From: Lachnospiraceae bacterium
GTDB lineage: Bacteria; Bacillota; Clostridia; Lachnospirales; Lachnospiraceae
Direction of reading: 5' to 3'
Assembly (NCBI GenBank): GCA_030537145.1
Contig: JAUNON010000004.1
Coordinates: 6,513-70,512 of the forward strand
DNA length: 64,000 nucleotides
Program-made: the position numbers and the translations under genes
Shown: positions 24,788 through 35,982 of the stretch, in pieces
Layout: each line of letters opens with the position of its first letter
How positions within the stretch are numbered: position 1 is the stretch's first letter
The notes under the pieces: generated by a model
Seen by the model: the letters and a program-made list of their open reading frames with translations, nothing else
The model's database searches: none
What the model was told of the DNA's origin: nothing

Positions 24788-24859
24788 AGCGCGAGACGGG
24801 ATTCGAACCCGCGACCCTCGCCTTGGCAAGGCGATACTCCACCACTGAGCCACTCGCGC
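24788..24859 (-). tRNA. tRNA-Gly (anticodon GCC), copy 2
   Basis: Same 72-nt sequence as copy 1, with GCGCGAG acceptor stem, GCC anticodon and no encoded CCA. It lies upstream of copy 1 on the minus strand, separated by the composite repeat. The short spacing suggests one transcript, unless the repeat terminates it. Confidence 0.97.
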
Positions 24860-24939
24860 ATATCACTGTCCGCTCTTGCGAACAGTTAATACTATACTAT
24901 AGAGTTTTAAATTTGTCAACTACTTTTTACAATTTATTG

Positions 24940-25147
24940 TATAAGTCCAGGCTCAAAGCAGAGACGGATGGACTGCTGGCAGGCCATTCCGGCTCTGCTT
25001 TTGAGACGACAACAGATATGAGGAAGCAGGGCGGTTCGCCCGAATTCCGAATAGCTGTAGGATTGCAGAAGCAGGGCGGTTCGCCCGAATTCCGAATAGC
25101 TGTAGGATTGCGGAAGCACAAAGTGCGGAGCAATCCGTGGACTTATA
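24940..25147. repeat. TIR repeat element, 208-bp copy
   Basis: Bounded by 10-bp terminal inverted repeats TATAAGTCCA (24940-24949) and TGGACTTATA (25138-25147). It contains a 45-bp unit, beginning GAAGCAGGGCGGTTCG and ending GTAGGATTGC, repeated twice in tandem. Long relative at 59844-60006 has only one unit (163 bp). A direct repeat of AGTCCAGGCTCAAAGC lies at the left end and again just outside the right end, where it forms the last codons of pepF. No coding capacity of its own. Confidence 0.88.
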
Positions 25148-25166
25148 TTATTGTGGTAGTCCAGGC

Positions 25167-26948
25167 TCAAAGCTTCTCCAGATATTCCCCGAACCGGTCC
25201 AGCGCATCCTGCACCGGTTTTGGACTGGTCATATCCACGCCGCACAGCTTCAAAAGCTGTATGGGACTCATGGAGCTGCCTCCCTGAAGAAATTTTTTAT
25301 AATTTTCCACCGCATGGGGCTCTCCATTCCAGATCTTTTCCGAAATAGCTATGGCCGCCGAAAATCCGGTGGCATACTGGTACACATAGAACGGACGGTA
25401 GAAATGAGGAATTCTGGCCCATTCCCAGGCGATCTCCTCATCCGATACCATTGCTTCGCCGAAATACCTTTGATTCAGATCCAGATAAATGGCGCAAAGC
25501 GTTTCTGCATTCAGCGTCCCACCTGCCTGTACCCGCTCATGCGTAATCTTCTCAAACTCTGCAAACATGGTCTGCCGGTACAACGTGCTTTTGAACTGCT
25601 CCAGGAAGTAATTGATCAGATAGGCCCTTTCCTGAGGCTCCCGGGTCTTTTGCAGGAGGCTGCGCATCAGAAGCGCCTCATTGCAGGTAGAAGCCACCTC
25701 CGCCACAAAGATGCGGTAATCCCCGTAAATATAGGGCTGGCTCTGCCGGGTATAGTAGCTGTGGATGGAGTGCCCCAGCTCATGGGCCAGCGTGAACACA
25801 TGGTTCAGACTGCCCTGGTAATTCAGCAGAACATACGGAAGGGTTCCATAGCTTCCGCCGGAGTAGGCGCCGCAGCGCTTCCCTTCATTTTCATACACAT
25901 CGATCCACCGCTGTTCCATTCCCTGCCGCAGAAGAGACTGATATTCCTCTCCCAAAGGCTGCAGACCCTCCAGGACGATCTGCTTTGCCTCCTCGAAGGT
26001 ATATTTTTTCGAAACGTTTTTCACCATCGGCACGTAGACATCATACATATGCAGCTCTTCCACGCCCAGCATCTTTTTCCGCAGGGCCACATACCGGTGC
26101 ATCCGGGGCAGATTGCGATGGACCGTCTCGATGAGCTGGTTATACACCTCCACCGGTATCTGGGATGCGTCCAGCGCCGCCTCCAGAGAACCGGTATAGT
26201 GACGCTCCCTGGCAAAAAACAGGCACTGGCGCACATTGGCATCATACAGGGCAGCCAGCGTATTGCCAAACTGTGCGTAGCCCCGGTAAAGCTTCACAAA
26301 AGCGTCCTTTCGTACCTGGCGGTCTGCGTTTTCCTCCAGCGGCACAAAGGTCTCCTGCGTCAGAGGAAGCTCCCTCCCCTGGGAATCTCTCACATTTTCA
26401 AAGGTCAGATCCGCATTCTGGAACATGGAGTATACCTGATAGGGCGCATTTCCCAGCTCATACGCCTGAGCCAGCATCCGCTCCTTCTCTTTCGGCAGCG
26501 TATGCTTTTTCTTCCGCCGCAGCTCTTCCAGATACACCCGGTAGACCTCCAGCTTCTCGTTTTCCTGCAGGCAGGCCTCCAGCTTCTGCTCATCCAGATC
26601 CAGAATCTCCGGCTCCAGCCAGGCGCATACGCCGTCCAGCCTGGTAGCCAGTGTCCGGGCCTTCCCCTCCATCTGCTGATAATGGCTGTTGCCTGTATTT
26701 TCATCCAGACGCATACTGGCATACGCATACAGCTTTCCCAGAAGCTGGCTAAGCCCGCAGTATTCTTCCAGAATCTCCAGCATCCTCTGACTGCCTGCGG
26801 CCAGCTTCCCCTGCTGCTTTTCAAACGCCTCCATCCGGATGACCAGCCGTTTCGCATCCTCCTCCCACGCTTCGTCCGCAGGATAGATCAGCTCCAGATT
26901 CCAGGTATCTTCTGTACGCTGCTCTTCTCTTTTCCGAATCCCTGCCAT
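25167..26948 (-). CDS. pepF: Oligoendopeptidase F
   Basis: Cytoplasmic zinc peptidase that cleaves short oligopeptides. M3B family with HELGH at 389-393 and a downstream zinc-ligand Glu in FVAEVASTCNEALL (about 415-428). 593 residues is the usual length. Overlapping structure with the M3 peptidase at 14-16 kb suggests two peptidases of different size preference. The stop codon lies in sequence related to the end of the TIR repeat (CTCAAAGC). It is 11 bases after the methyltransferase gene and last in a three-gene operon. Confidence 0.96.
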   Translation of the reverse strand: MAGIRKREEQRTEDTWNLELIYPADEAWEEDAKRLVIRMEAFEKQQGKLAAGSQRMLEILEEYCGLSQLLGKLYAYASMRLDENTGNSHYQQMEGKARTLATRLDGVCAWLEPEILDLDEQKLEACLQENEKLEVYRVYLEELRRKKKHTLPKEKERMLAQAYELGNAPYQVYSMFQNADLTFENVRDSQGRELPLTQETFVPLEENADRQVRKDAFVKLYRGYAQFGNTLAALYDANVRQCLFFARERHYTGSLEAALDASQIPVEVYNQLIETVHRNLPRMHRYVALRKKMLGVEELHMYDVYVPMVKNVSKKYTFEEAKQIVLEGLQPLGEEYQSLLRQGMEQRWIDVYENEGKRCGAYSGGSYGTLPYVLLNYQGSLNHVFTLAHELGHSIHSYYTRQSQPYIYGDYRIFVAEVASTCNEALLMRSLLQKTREPQERAYLINYFLEQFKSTLYRQTMFAEFEKITHERVQAGGTLNAETLCAIYLDLNQRYFGEAMVSDEEIAWEWARIPHFYRPFYVYQYATGFSAAIAISEKIWNGEPHAVENYKKFLQGGSSMSPIQLLKLCGVDMTSPKPVQDALDRFGEYLEKL

Positions 26949-26959
26949 AATCTGCCTCC

Positions 26960-28528
26960 TTACCTTCCAATCTTCCCAATCACATAAACCTTCGTCAGAT
27001 TTTTCTCGTTTAAAAGAAATTCTTCTTTCTTCTGAAAGCCGGAATGCCGGTTCAATTCCCGCACCGTCAGCTCCGGGTTCATCGTATACAGAATCAGGAT
27101 TCCATCCTCCTTCAGGAATTCATACGCCCGGTCAAAGAAACGGTGATACAGCGCCCCAAGCTCCATGCTGTCCGTGCTTCTTGGCATATCCGTAATAATT
27201 TCATCAAATAAATACGTATGCGTAAAGTCAAAAAAATCCCGGTTGATATAATGAACGGTGCTGCCGTCCCGCTCCGTATTCCTTCTGGCTTTTTCAATCG
27301 CTTCTCCAAAAATATCCAGCCCATACATATGCTCCGCATGTACCGCCCGGTTTCGCTCCAGCAGCATCGTCCCCACTCCGCAGAAGGGATCCAAAATCTG
27401 CGCCCCCTCCTTCATATAATTTTGGGTCAGCCGCACAGTCAGCGCTGCATTTACCGGCGATATGGAAGAGGCCACCGCCTCCTTTCGGTAGGCAAACCTA
27501 CGGTCCGGAAGGGTGTAAAGCTTCAGCATAGGCAGAAAGGAGCCGTCCTTTTTCTCTAAAAGCCGCAGCTCCACCTCATAATCCGCCGCAGTATTCCACA
27601 GCCGTCCGCCGGAAAGCCCGTCCAGACGCTCTGCGGCCTTCCGGATAAAATCCCCTTTCTTTTCGGCAGCCATGGGGCCCTTGATTTCCATGCGGTAATA
27701 AAAACAGCCTCCTGTTTTATGCAAATTCTCCAGGAAATCCGCTATGCCAAGCTTTGCCAGGCCTGCACCGATCTCCTCCGGCTTCCCGGACAGCGCTCTG
27801 CCTGACGGCAGAGGGAACAGCAGCTCCGTATAGGTGCGAATCCGCATCAGCTCCTTCAAATTCCCATTCCGGATCTTAACGCCCTGGCCCAGCTCCGTGA
27901 CCTGCCCTTCTGTAATCTGACTTTTTGTGGCTTCTCTCTGATTCCGGTTCGTCACCAAAATCACCTCCGGAGCCGGCTCATAGCCGATAAATGTATGCTT
28001 CCTGGGCTTTTCCTGCTTTAAAATCATATTTTGGAGCTGTACCAGCTCCTCCCGCACATGCTTCCTGTTTTCCTCCGACGGCACAGTCTGCTTCAGTTCC
28101 TCCCGTCTGCTTTTCAGCTTTTCCAGATAAGGGCCGTAGTCCAGCCGCTCCATTGCCTTCAAATAATCTGTCCGGACAAACAGGGTTTCTTCTTTTTGAT
28201 AAGCAGCAAAAAGAAACGGAAGCAAATCCTCCGTCTCCATGTCTCCCAAAATCAGCGCTGCATTCTTTCTCACCTTGGGATCGTCTGACTGCAGCAGCCG
28301 TGTCAGCACATGAAAATCTCCGCCCAGCAGGTAAGCAAATTTTCTCTGATTTTCCTCTGTTTTCAGTTCCCGCCGCAGGGAAATCAGATTGGCTCTGATC
28401 TCTCTTCCGGCGCAGATTTCACCATATAATTCTTTTATCATGCCCTCCGTGTGATTCCTTTCTTTTGGTAATTCCGGTATGACTGTCCCCATGACCTTTT
28501 CGGGGGGTGCCTTTCTTCCGCGCATCAC
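26960..28528 (-). CDS. HEAT-repeat / THUMP-like / RNA methyltransferase fusion
   Basis: 522 residues. The N-terminal part (about 60-135) has HEAT-like helix pairs such as LLQSDDPKVRKNAALILGDM. The middle (about 225-345) is a THUMP-like RNA-binding region. The C-terminal part is a Rossmann methyltransferase with the SAM motif DPFCGVGTM (380-388) and motif IV DMPR (447-450). RlmL/Trm11 relatives have N/DPPY at that site, so the target base or chemistry may differ. Which RNA it modifies is unknown. GTG start, or the ATG one codon later, follows GGAGG. Confidence 0.82.
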   Translation of the reverse strand: MMRGRKAPPEKVMGTVIPELPKERNHTEGMIKELYGEICAGREIRANLISLRRELKTEENQRKFAYLLGGDFHVLTRLLQSDDPKVRKNAALILGDMETEDLLPFLFAAYQKEETLFVRTDYLKAMERLDYGPYLEKLKSRREELKQTVPSEENRKHVREELVQLQNMILKQEKPRKHTFIGYEPAPEVILVTNRNQREATKSQITEGQVTELGQGVKIRNGNLKELMRIRTYTELLFPLPSGRALSGKPEEIGAGLAKLGIADFLENLHKTGGCFYYRMEIKGPMAAEKKGDFIRKAAERLDGLSGGRLWNTAADYEVELRLLEKKDGSFLPMLKLYTLPDRRFAYRKEAVASSISPVNAALTVRLTQNYMKEGAQILDPFCGVGTMLLERNRAVHAEHMYGLDIFGEAIEKARRNTERDGSTVHYINRDFFDFTHTYLFDEIITDMPRSTDSMELGALYHRFFDRAYEFLKEDGILILYTMNPELTVRELNRHSGFQKKEEFLLNEKNLTKVYVIGKIGR

Positions 28529-28534
28529 CTGCCA

Positions 28535-29320
28535 TTACTCCTCCGAATCAGCCTCCGCCATGCTCTCCAGATAAGCCTCCAGCACGTCCACCTCCGGATC
28601 TGTCTCCTTCGAAGCCGCAAGCGCTTCACACTCTGCCCGGAAAGCCATCACATCGTCCTTAAATTCCTCCCATTTATCCTCATGCTCCACATAATACAGC
28701 GGGCATTCCTTTCCTGTTACATCGTAGTGACGGATAATGTCCTCTCGTCCCAATCCGTATTTTTCCGTCAGATAAGCGGTCAGATGCACCAGAGATTGAT
28801 AGGTCTCCTCCGTAAACTTTCCGGTGGCATCCCTATGACAGTTTTCAATGGAAATCGAATCATGGTTCTCGCTGTTGCTGGCATAGGCGATCTCATCATC
28901 CGGTACGCATTGGATGATCTCCCCCTCCATGCCAATCACATAATTGGCGCTCATAGACACATTCTGCAGATCCTTCAGGCTCTCAAAATAGTCATGATTC
29001 TGCTGGGCCGTAGTCATAGGATTCCCCAGATAATGAATCACAATGTAATTGATTCCATCCGTTTTTGTTCCCGGCCGGGAATAATCATTAATCGTCAAAA
29101 GCTGTTTATCAATATCCGGGCGGGGAACAAAAAGCTGATCTCCTTCCGTTTCTTCTATGTAATCGATGGTCACATCCTGCTCCAGAAGTGCGTCCAGCTC
29201 TTCATCCTCTTTGGGCAGCAATATGATCATCAGCCCGATCAGTACGATCACCGCTTCCGCAAACGCAATCCACAAAAGAATACGACTGCTTTTTTGTTTT
29301 TTTCTCTGTTTTCTTCGCAT
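28535..29320 (-). CDS. Membrane-anchored N-acetylmuramoyl-L-alanine amidase
   Basis: Peptidoglycan amidase of the Amidase_2/PGRP fold. Zinc ligands are the His of YIVIHYLGN, the His of IIRHYDVTGKECP and the Cys of that same motif. A single N-terminal membrane helix (about 12-35) follows a Lys/Arg cluster, so the enzyme is probably held at the outer face of the membrane. No cell-wall binding repeats. First gene of an operon with the methyltransferase (6-base gap) and pepF. Confidence 0.9.
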   Translation of the reverse strand: MRRKQRKKQKSSRILLWIAFAEAVIVLIGLMIILLPKEDEELDALLEQDVTIDYIEETEGDQLFVPRPDIDKQLLTINDYSRPGTKTDGINYIVIHYLGNPMTTAQQNHDYFESLKDLQNVSMSANYVIGMEGEIIQCVPDDEIAYASNSENHDSISIENCHRDATGKFTEETYQSLVHLTAYLTEKYGLGREDIIRHYDVTGKECPLYYVEHEDKWEEFKDDVMAFRAECEALAASKETDPEVDVLEAYLESMAEADSEE

Positions 29321-29413
29321 TGTTCCGTCCCGGCTGCCCGTTCTGTCCGATACAGCCGTTTCCTTTATCCTTTTTCAAGTACAGCATGATAGTACCTGCG
29401 CTCATCAAATATT

Positions 29414-29442
29414 AGTATACAATATATCTTCTGATTTGGCAC
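29414..29442 (-). promoter_or_regulatory. Promoter of the amidase operon
   Basis: Minus-strand -10 TATACT (29414-29419) with a weak -35 GTGCCA (29437-29442), 17-bp spacing. Confidence 0.6.
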
Positions 29443-29455
29443 GCTTTTTTTGTAA

Positions 29456-29636
29456 GGGGCTGCCGCAAAATCGAAAAGCAACAGGATCTGTATCCAGGGT
29501 GTTTGTATCACCGAGACATCTGTCCCGCTCCGGCGCAGATCCCTGCAGCGGTCTCCGGACACGGTCCGTTTTTTCACTGCACGGCGAAGGGCGCCGTTCG
29601 CTCATCTCTTTCGATGGTTTTACGGCACCCTCCCTG
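29456..29636. repeat. Large inverted-repeat region downstream of guaB
   Basis: The 320-base gap between guaB and the amidase holds arms GGGCTGCCGCAAAATCG (left) and CGATGGTTTTACGGCACCC (right) about 150 bases apart, with smaller hairpins between (CGGCG/CGCCG; GGATCTG/CAGATCC). The outer arms belong to the CAAAATCGAA terminator family. This may be the guaB terminator with an insertion. No gene is seen here. Confidence 0.6.
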
Positions 29637-29642
29637 ATAAAT

Positions 29643-31109
<1,467 letters not shown>

Positions 31110-31148
31110 TCATCTACTGTAAATTTTATTAAGTGCTATTAAATCTAT

Positions 31149-31177
31149 ACTCTAACAAATTCAATTCGCCTTGTCAA
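31149..31177 (-). promoter_or_regulatory. Promoter of guaB
   Basis: Minus-strand -35 TTGACA (31172-31177), 17-bp spacer, -10 TAGAGT (31149-31154). It lies just past the stop of the upstream membrane-protein gene. Confidence 0.8.
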
Positions 31178-31186
31178 CCTTTGATT

Positions 31187-31690
31187 TTAATACTGGCAGA
31201 CCTTACGGGGCGCCAGCCTGCGGATCTCTCCTACTACGTTTTCATTCAGCTCCAGCTTCACCAGCTCCCGCTGCTTCTCCTGATTAAAAACCAGACTGTA
31301 AGAAGAAACCTGAGGATCCAGAGAGGTATAATCCCGGATCCGGATGTCCTTGTTATTTACGTAGCTGTCCAGCGCATGGGAATTGGACGGCGCCATGATC
31401 TCCAAATTCTCAATATCATAGCTGGCGCAGCGCTTCCGCTTCTGCTTTCCCATGATCTTGTCGATGTCAATCTCCCCGTTTACATACAGATATTCATACT
31501 CCAGATCAAACCGTGGAATCATAAGATACGTAATGATTCCCAGTACCACTGCCGCCAGCAGCAGGGGCCAGGCAATCACTACACCTACCGCGAAGCAGAC
31601 CGCTGTCCCTCCGATCAGGGCGGCTTTCTTCACCTTGTCCGAGGTGGGCGTAATGCGTTTCACCATAATTTCACTGTACATATCACTCAT
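31187..31690 (-). CDS. Small membrane protein, DUF6106-like
   Basis: 167 residues. Two adjacent membrane helices (about 22-57) are followed by a soluble part that begins MIPRFDLEYEYLYVNGEIDIDKIMGKQKRKR. Such a membrane-plus-PH-like layout is found in an uncharacterised clostridial family; my recall of the DUF number is tentative. No catalytic motif seen. It lies 74 bases after the next gene and upstream of the guaB promoter. Confidence 0.7.
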   Translation of the reverse strand: MSDMYSEIMVKRITPTSDKVKKAALIGGTAVCFAVGVVIAWPLLLAAVVLGIITYLMIPRFDLEYEYLYVNGEIDIDKIMGKQKRKRCASYDIENLEIMAPSNSHALDSYVNNKDIRIRDYTSLDPQVSSYSLVFNQEKQRELVKLELNENVVGEIRRLAPRKVCQY

Positions 31691-31764
31691 TTTTTCTACC
31701 TGCCTTTTCCTTTTCTTTTATTCTGATCTGCCCTCTGTGCAGATTTTCACTTGTGATACCGGCA

Positions 31765-32574
31765 TCACCCCTCCAGGCTCTCCGGTTCCTGCTGGAAAGC
31801 GGCTGTATCTCCCATCAGGTAATGCAGAAATTTCACGGACATATCCGTCCCCAGGCTTCCTACGGGAACCGCCAGATAAACGGCTTCCTCCGTCGGATAC
31901 AAGCCGCTCTCTGCCAGCTTCTCTGCCTCATCCACACGGATGCCGTAGATCCCCTCTTCTCCCTCCTCGGGACGCATGGGCGCATCCAGGTACTGCTCCC
32001 ATTCCTCCAGCTCCTCCGGGGAAAGCACCTCATCCATCTTCTGGAACGTTCCGTTCCCTGCATAATGCCGGTAAACGCTTTCCGGCATTATCATACTGTC
32101 CAGCGACCCTTCCGACATATATGCCATCACCTTAATGGTGGCCGCCGTGGTAGCGTTATCCATAGAATCGAAATTCACCGACAGGGAAAAATCAAGATCC
32201 AACTGCTGGTCTTTTTCCAGACCGCCCAGATAATCCTCAAAGCCCTGCCACAAGGTCTGAGAATCTCCGGCCAGATAATCGCAGTTGAGAAATACCGTCT
32301 GCATCACCGTATCAATTCTCATATTATGTATGATCGTGCTGATCACAGAGCCCAAAAACACGATCCCGATCAGAATCACAAAGACGATTTTATAGTAGTC
32401 CCAGACATAGCCGATCCGCTGCTTCCAGTTCATCTCCTTTAGCTTTTTCCGTTCCCGCTCCATCCGCACCTTCCGGCTTAAGCCATCCAGGCTATCTTCT
32501 TTTGGCATTACCGTCCTCTGCTCTGTTTCCTCTCCTTTGGTCTCCCGCTGGTCCTTCATTTCTTCTTTTCGCAC
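31765..32574 (-). CDS. Membrane-anchored protein of unknown function
   Basis: 269 residues. A charged N-terminus of about 60 residues leads into one membrane helix (about 62-85, VFVILIGIVFLGSVISTI). An outer domain of some 180 residues follows, rich in acidic residues. The domain has a binding-protein look (QTVFLNCDYLAGDSQTLWQGFEDYL and SLDSMIMPESVYRHYAG), but I did not recognise the family. Probably co-transcribed with the DUF6106-like gene. Confidence 0.7.
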   Translation of the reverse strand: MRKEEMKDQRETKGEETEQRTVMPKEDSLDGLSRKVRMERERKKLKEMNWKQRIGYVWDYYKIVFVILIGIVFLGSVISTIIHNMRIDTVMQTVFLNCDYLAGDSQTLWQGFEDYLGGLEKDQQLDLDFSLSVNFDSMDNATTAATIKVMAYMSEGSLDSMIMPESVYRHYAGNGTFQKMDEVLSPEELEEWEQYLDAPMRPEEGEEGIYGIRVDEAEKLAESGLYPTEEAVYLAVPVGSLGTDMSVKFLHYLMGDTAAFQQEPESLEG

Positions 32575-32640
32575 TTTATCCGCTGCCTTTCCATCCTTCT
32601 GCTTTCCTACGGTTCCCGCTTCTGGATATTAGTTTACCAC

Positions 32641-32677
32641 AAAAGGAGACAACCGTAAATCTTGATTGTCTCCTTTT
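32641..32677. terminator. Bidirectional terminator after groEL
   Basis: AAAAGGAGACAA (32641-32652) and TTGTCTCCTTTT (32666-32677) form a perfect 12-bp stem with A/T tails on both sides. It closes groESL on the minus strand. Confidence 0.88.
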
Positions 32678-32725
32678 CTTTGAATTTCATTACTTTTATT
32701 TATTTTTTATTTTTTCAGGTGATTC

Positions 32726-34354
<1,629 letters not shown>

Positions 34355-34469
34355 TCATCATTCCTCCTGTTTTTCTTATTAACACCTGATAGCTGCTCCG
34401 CAGCTTCACAGCTTTATGCAAAAATCCATCTCAAATCAGCCTCATTGACCGGCCCAGGTTCCCGGCTGA

Positions 34470-34754
34470 TTATTCTACGATTGCCAGAATGTCGCTCTGC
34501 TTTACGATGATGTATTCTTCATCCTCCAGCTTCACTTCGTTTCCCGCATATTTTGAATAAATCACCTTATCTCCGGCTTTCACCTGCATGGTAACTTCTT
34601 TTCCGTCAACCATTCCGCCCGGGCCGACTGCGATTACCTCAGCCTCCTGGGGCTTTTCCTGGGATTTTGTGGTCAGGATGATACCGGATTTTGTGGTTTC
34701 CTCTGCCTCAAACTGCTTTAATACAACTCTGTCGCCTAAAGGTACTAATTTCAT
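34470..34754 (-). CDS. groES: 10 kDa co-chaperonin GroES
   Basis: 94-residue lid of the GroEL chamber. MKLVPLGDRVVLKQ and GDKVIYSKYAGNEVKLEDEEYIIVKQSDILA are conserved; the mobile loop is in EAEETTKSGIIL (about 16-27). First gene of the operon, with AGGAGG before its ATG and CIRCE about 75 bases upstream. Confidence 0.98.
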   Translation of the reverse strand: MKLVPLGDRVVLKQFEAEETTKSGIILTTKSQEKPQEAEVIAVGPGGMVDGKEVTMQVKAGDKVIYSKYAGNEVKLEDEEYIIVKQSDILAIVE

Positions 34755-34827
34755 ATTCTATTCCTCCTTAACAATCTTTCTGCTGTACTGCCTGTTATCA
34801 TTGGCAATGTCTGTATCCTTTATTTTG

Positions 34828-34854
34828 CTAGCACTCACTTAAATCGAGTGCTAA
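34828..34854 (-). promoter_or_regulatory. CIRCE operator (HrcA site)
   Basis: Minus strand TTAGCACTC, nine bases, GAGTGCTAG. It differs from the consensus TTAGCACTC-N9-GAGTGCTAA by one base. It lies between the promoter and groES, so HrcA repression with release on heat stress is expected. Confidence 0.97.
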
Positions 34855-34865
34855 CCGATGGTTCT

Positions 34866-34894
34866 ATATTAGTTAAAATAGGAAAAATATGCAA
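34866..34894 (-). promoter_or_regulatory. SigA promoter of groESL
   Basis: Minus-strand -35 TTGCAT (34889-34894), 17-bp spacer, -10 TAATAT (34866-34871), followed 12 bases later by CIRCE. The rest of the 34755-35130 gap (34895-35049) is A/T-rich and shows no gene. Confidence 0.85.
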
Positions 34895-35049
34895 CCGTCT
34901 TTACAAACAGATATTTTTGATTTTTGATATTATTTCTTTTAAATACTCTCTTTTTCTCTTGTTTTCTTAAATTTTCTATTTTAATGTTATTTTTGTTCCC
35001 CCAAAACGTCTTCTGCGGCAAATATTCACTGTCGGATTCCCGTTTCACA

Positions 35050-35106
35050 CAAATAAGGGCTGCCGCAGTCTCAAAATCATTCCTGACCCTGATCCCGCAG
35101 CAGCCC
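35050..35106 (-). terminator. Terminator of codY
   Basis: GGGCTGCTGC and GCGGCAGCCC form a 10-bp stem around a 30-base loop, followed by TTATTTG. A GGCTGCCGC-family member. It closes the comM-dprA-topA-codY group. Confidence 0.78.
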
Positions 35107-35130
35107 GTTCTTTTTCTTTTTCTGAAAAAC

Positions 35131-35913
35131 CTACAGCATCTTTTCTTTTTTTATCTTTGCCAGTTCATCAAATACCACATCATTCAGGACCTTAATATAC
35201 GTGCCCTTCATACCGGAGGAGCGGGACTCGATCACCCCGGCGCTCTCGAATTTACGCAGCGCATTTACGATCACGGATCTGGTGATCCCCACCCGGTCTG
35301 CAATCTTGCTGGCCACCAGTACCCCTTCACTGCCGTTCAGCTCATCAAAAATATGAATAATCGCTTCCAGCTCAGAATAAGACAGGGTGCTGACCGCGGA
35401 TTTCACGATCTGAATCTTACGGTTTTCTTCCGCATTCTCCTCGTTTACAGAGCGCATCATTTCCAGGCCTACTACCGTAGTGCCATACTCACTCAGAATA
35501 ATATCATCAATCTCGTACTGGCCGCCGCATTTGTACATAAACACCGTACCAAGCCGTTCCCCGGCAATATCGATCGGATTTATGATTGCCTGATATTTTT
35601 TCACATTCTGTCCTTCAAACCCCAGCGTCTCCAGATTCACGTTTTCTTTCGTGGAAAGCACACTCAGGAAACGTTCATTCAGCAGCGGATCAATAAAGCC
35701 GCCCACCTTATCAACGATCAGCTCCGTAATTTCCTCCACACCTTCACATTCGCTGACACCCAATACCTTTCCCTTCCGGCTGATTACAAGAATATTGGAA
35801 TTCATTATCTCTGTCAGTACTTCACAGATATCATTAAATACAACTTTGCTGGAATTGTTGTTATGCAAAAGCTGATTAATTTTTCTGGTTTTATCTAATA
35901 ATTGTACACTCAT
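35131..35913 (-). CDS. codY: Global nutrient regulator CodY
   Basis: GTP- and branched-chain-amino-acid-sensing repressor. 260 residues. The start MSVQLLDKTRKINQLL was chosen because GGAGGCGGGT precedes it. An N-terminal GAF domain (about 1-160) binds isoleucine, leucine or valine. The C-terminal winged helix contains VLVASKIADRVGITRSVIVN (about 203-222), the DNA-recognition region. 69 bases downstream of topA. Confidence 0.98.
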   Translation of the reverse strand: MSVQLLDKTRKINQLLHNNNSSKVVFNDICEVLTEIMNSNILVISRKGKVLGVSECEGVEEITELIVDKVGGFIDPLLNERFLSVLSTKENVNLETLGFEGQNVKKYQAIINPIDIAGERLGTVFMYKCGGQYEIDDIILSEYGTTVVGLEMMRSVNEENAEENRKIQIVKSAVSTLSYSELEAIIHIFDELNGSEGVLVASKIADRVGITRSVIVNALRKFESAGVIESRSSGMKGTYIKVLNDVVFDELAKIKKEKML

Positions 35914-35982
35914 ACCCGCCTCCCGCACATTTTCAGGTCAATATCACGATAAATCTCATTTTAACACATAGTTTTCAGATTT

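Noticed and set aside
24927-25245. Open frames across the TIR element, reading repeated RNSGEPPCF-like segments
   Set aside because: They arise from the tandem 45-bp unit, have no binding site, and change with the unit number; no protein is supported.
34895-35049. Search for a gene between groES and the codY terminator
   Set aside because: Only A/T-rich sequence; the plus-strand frame there is antisense to codY further on.
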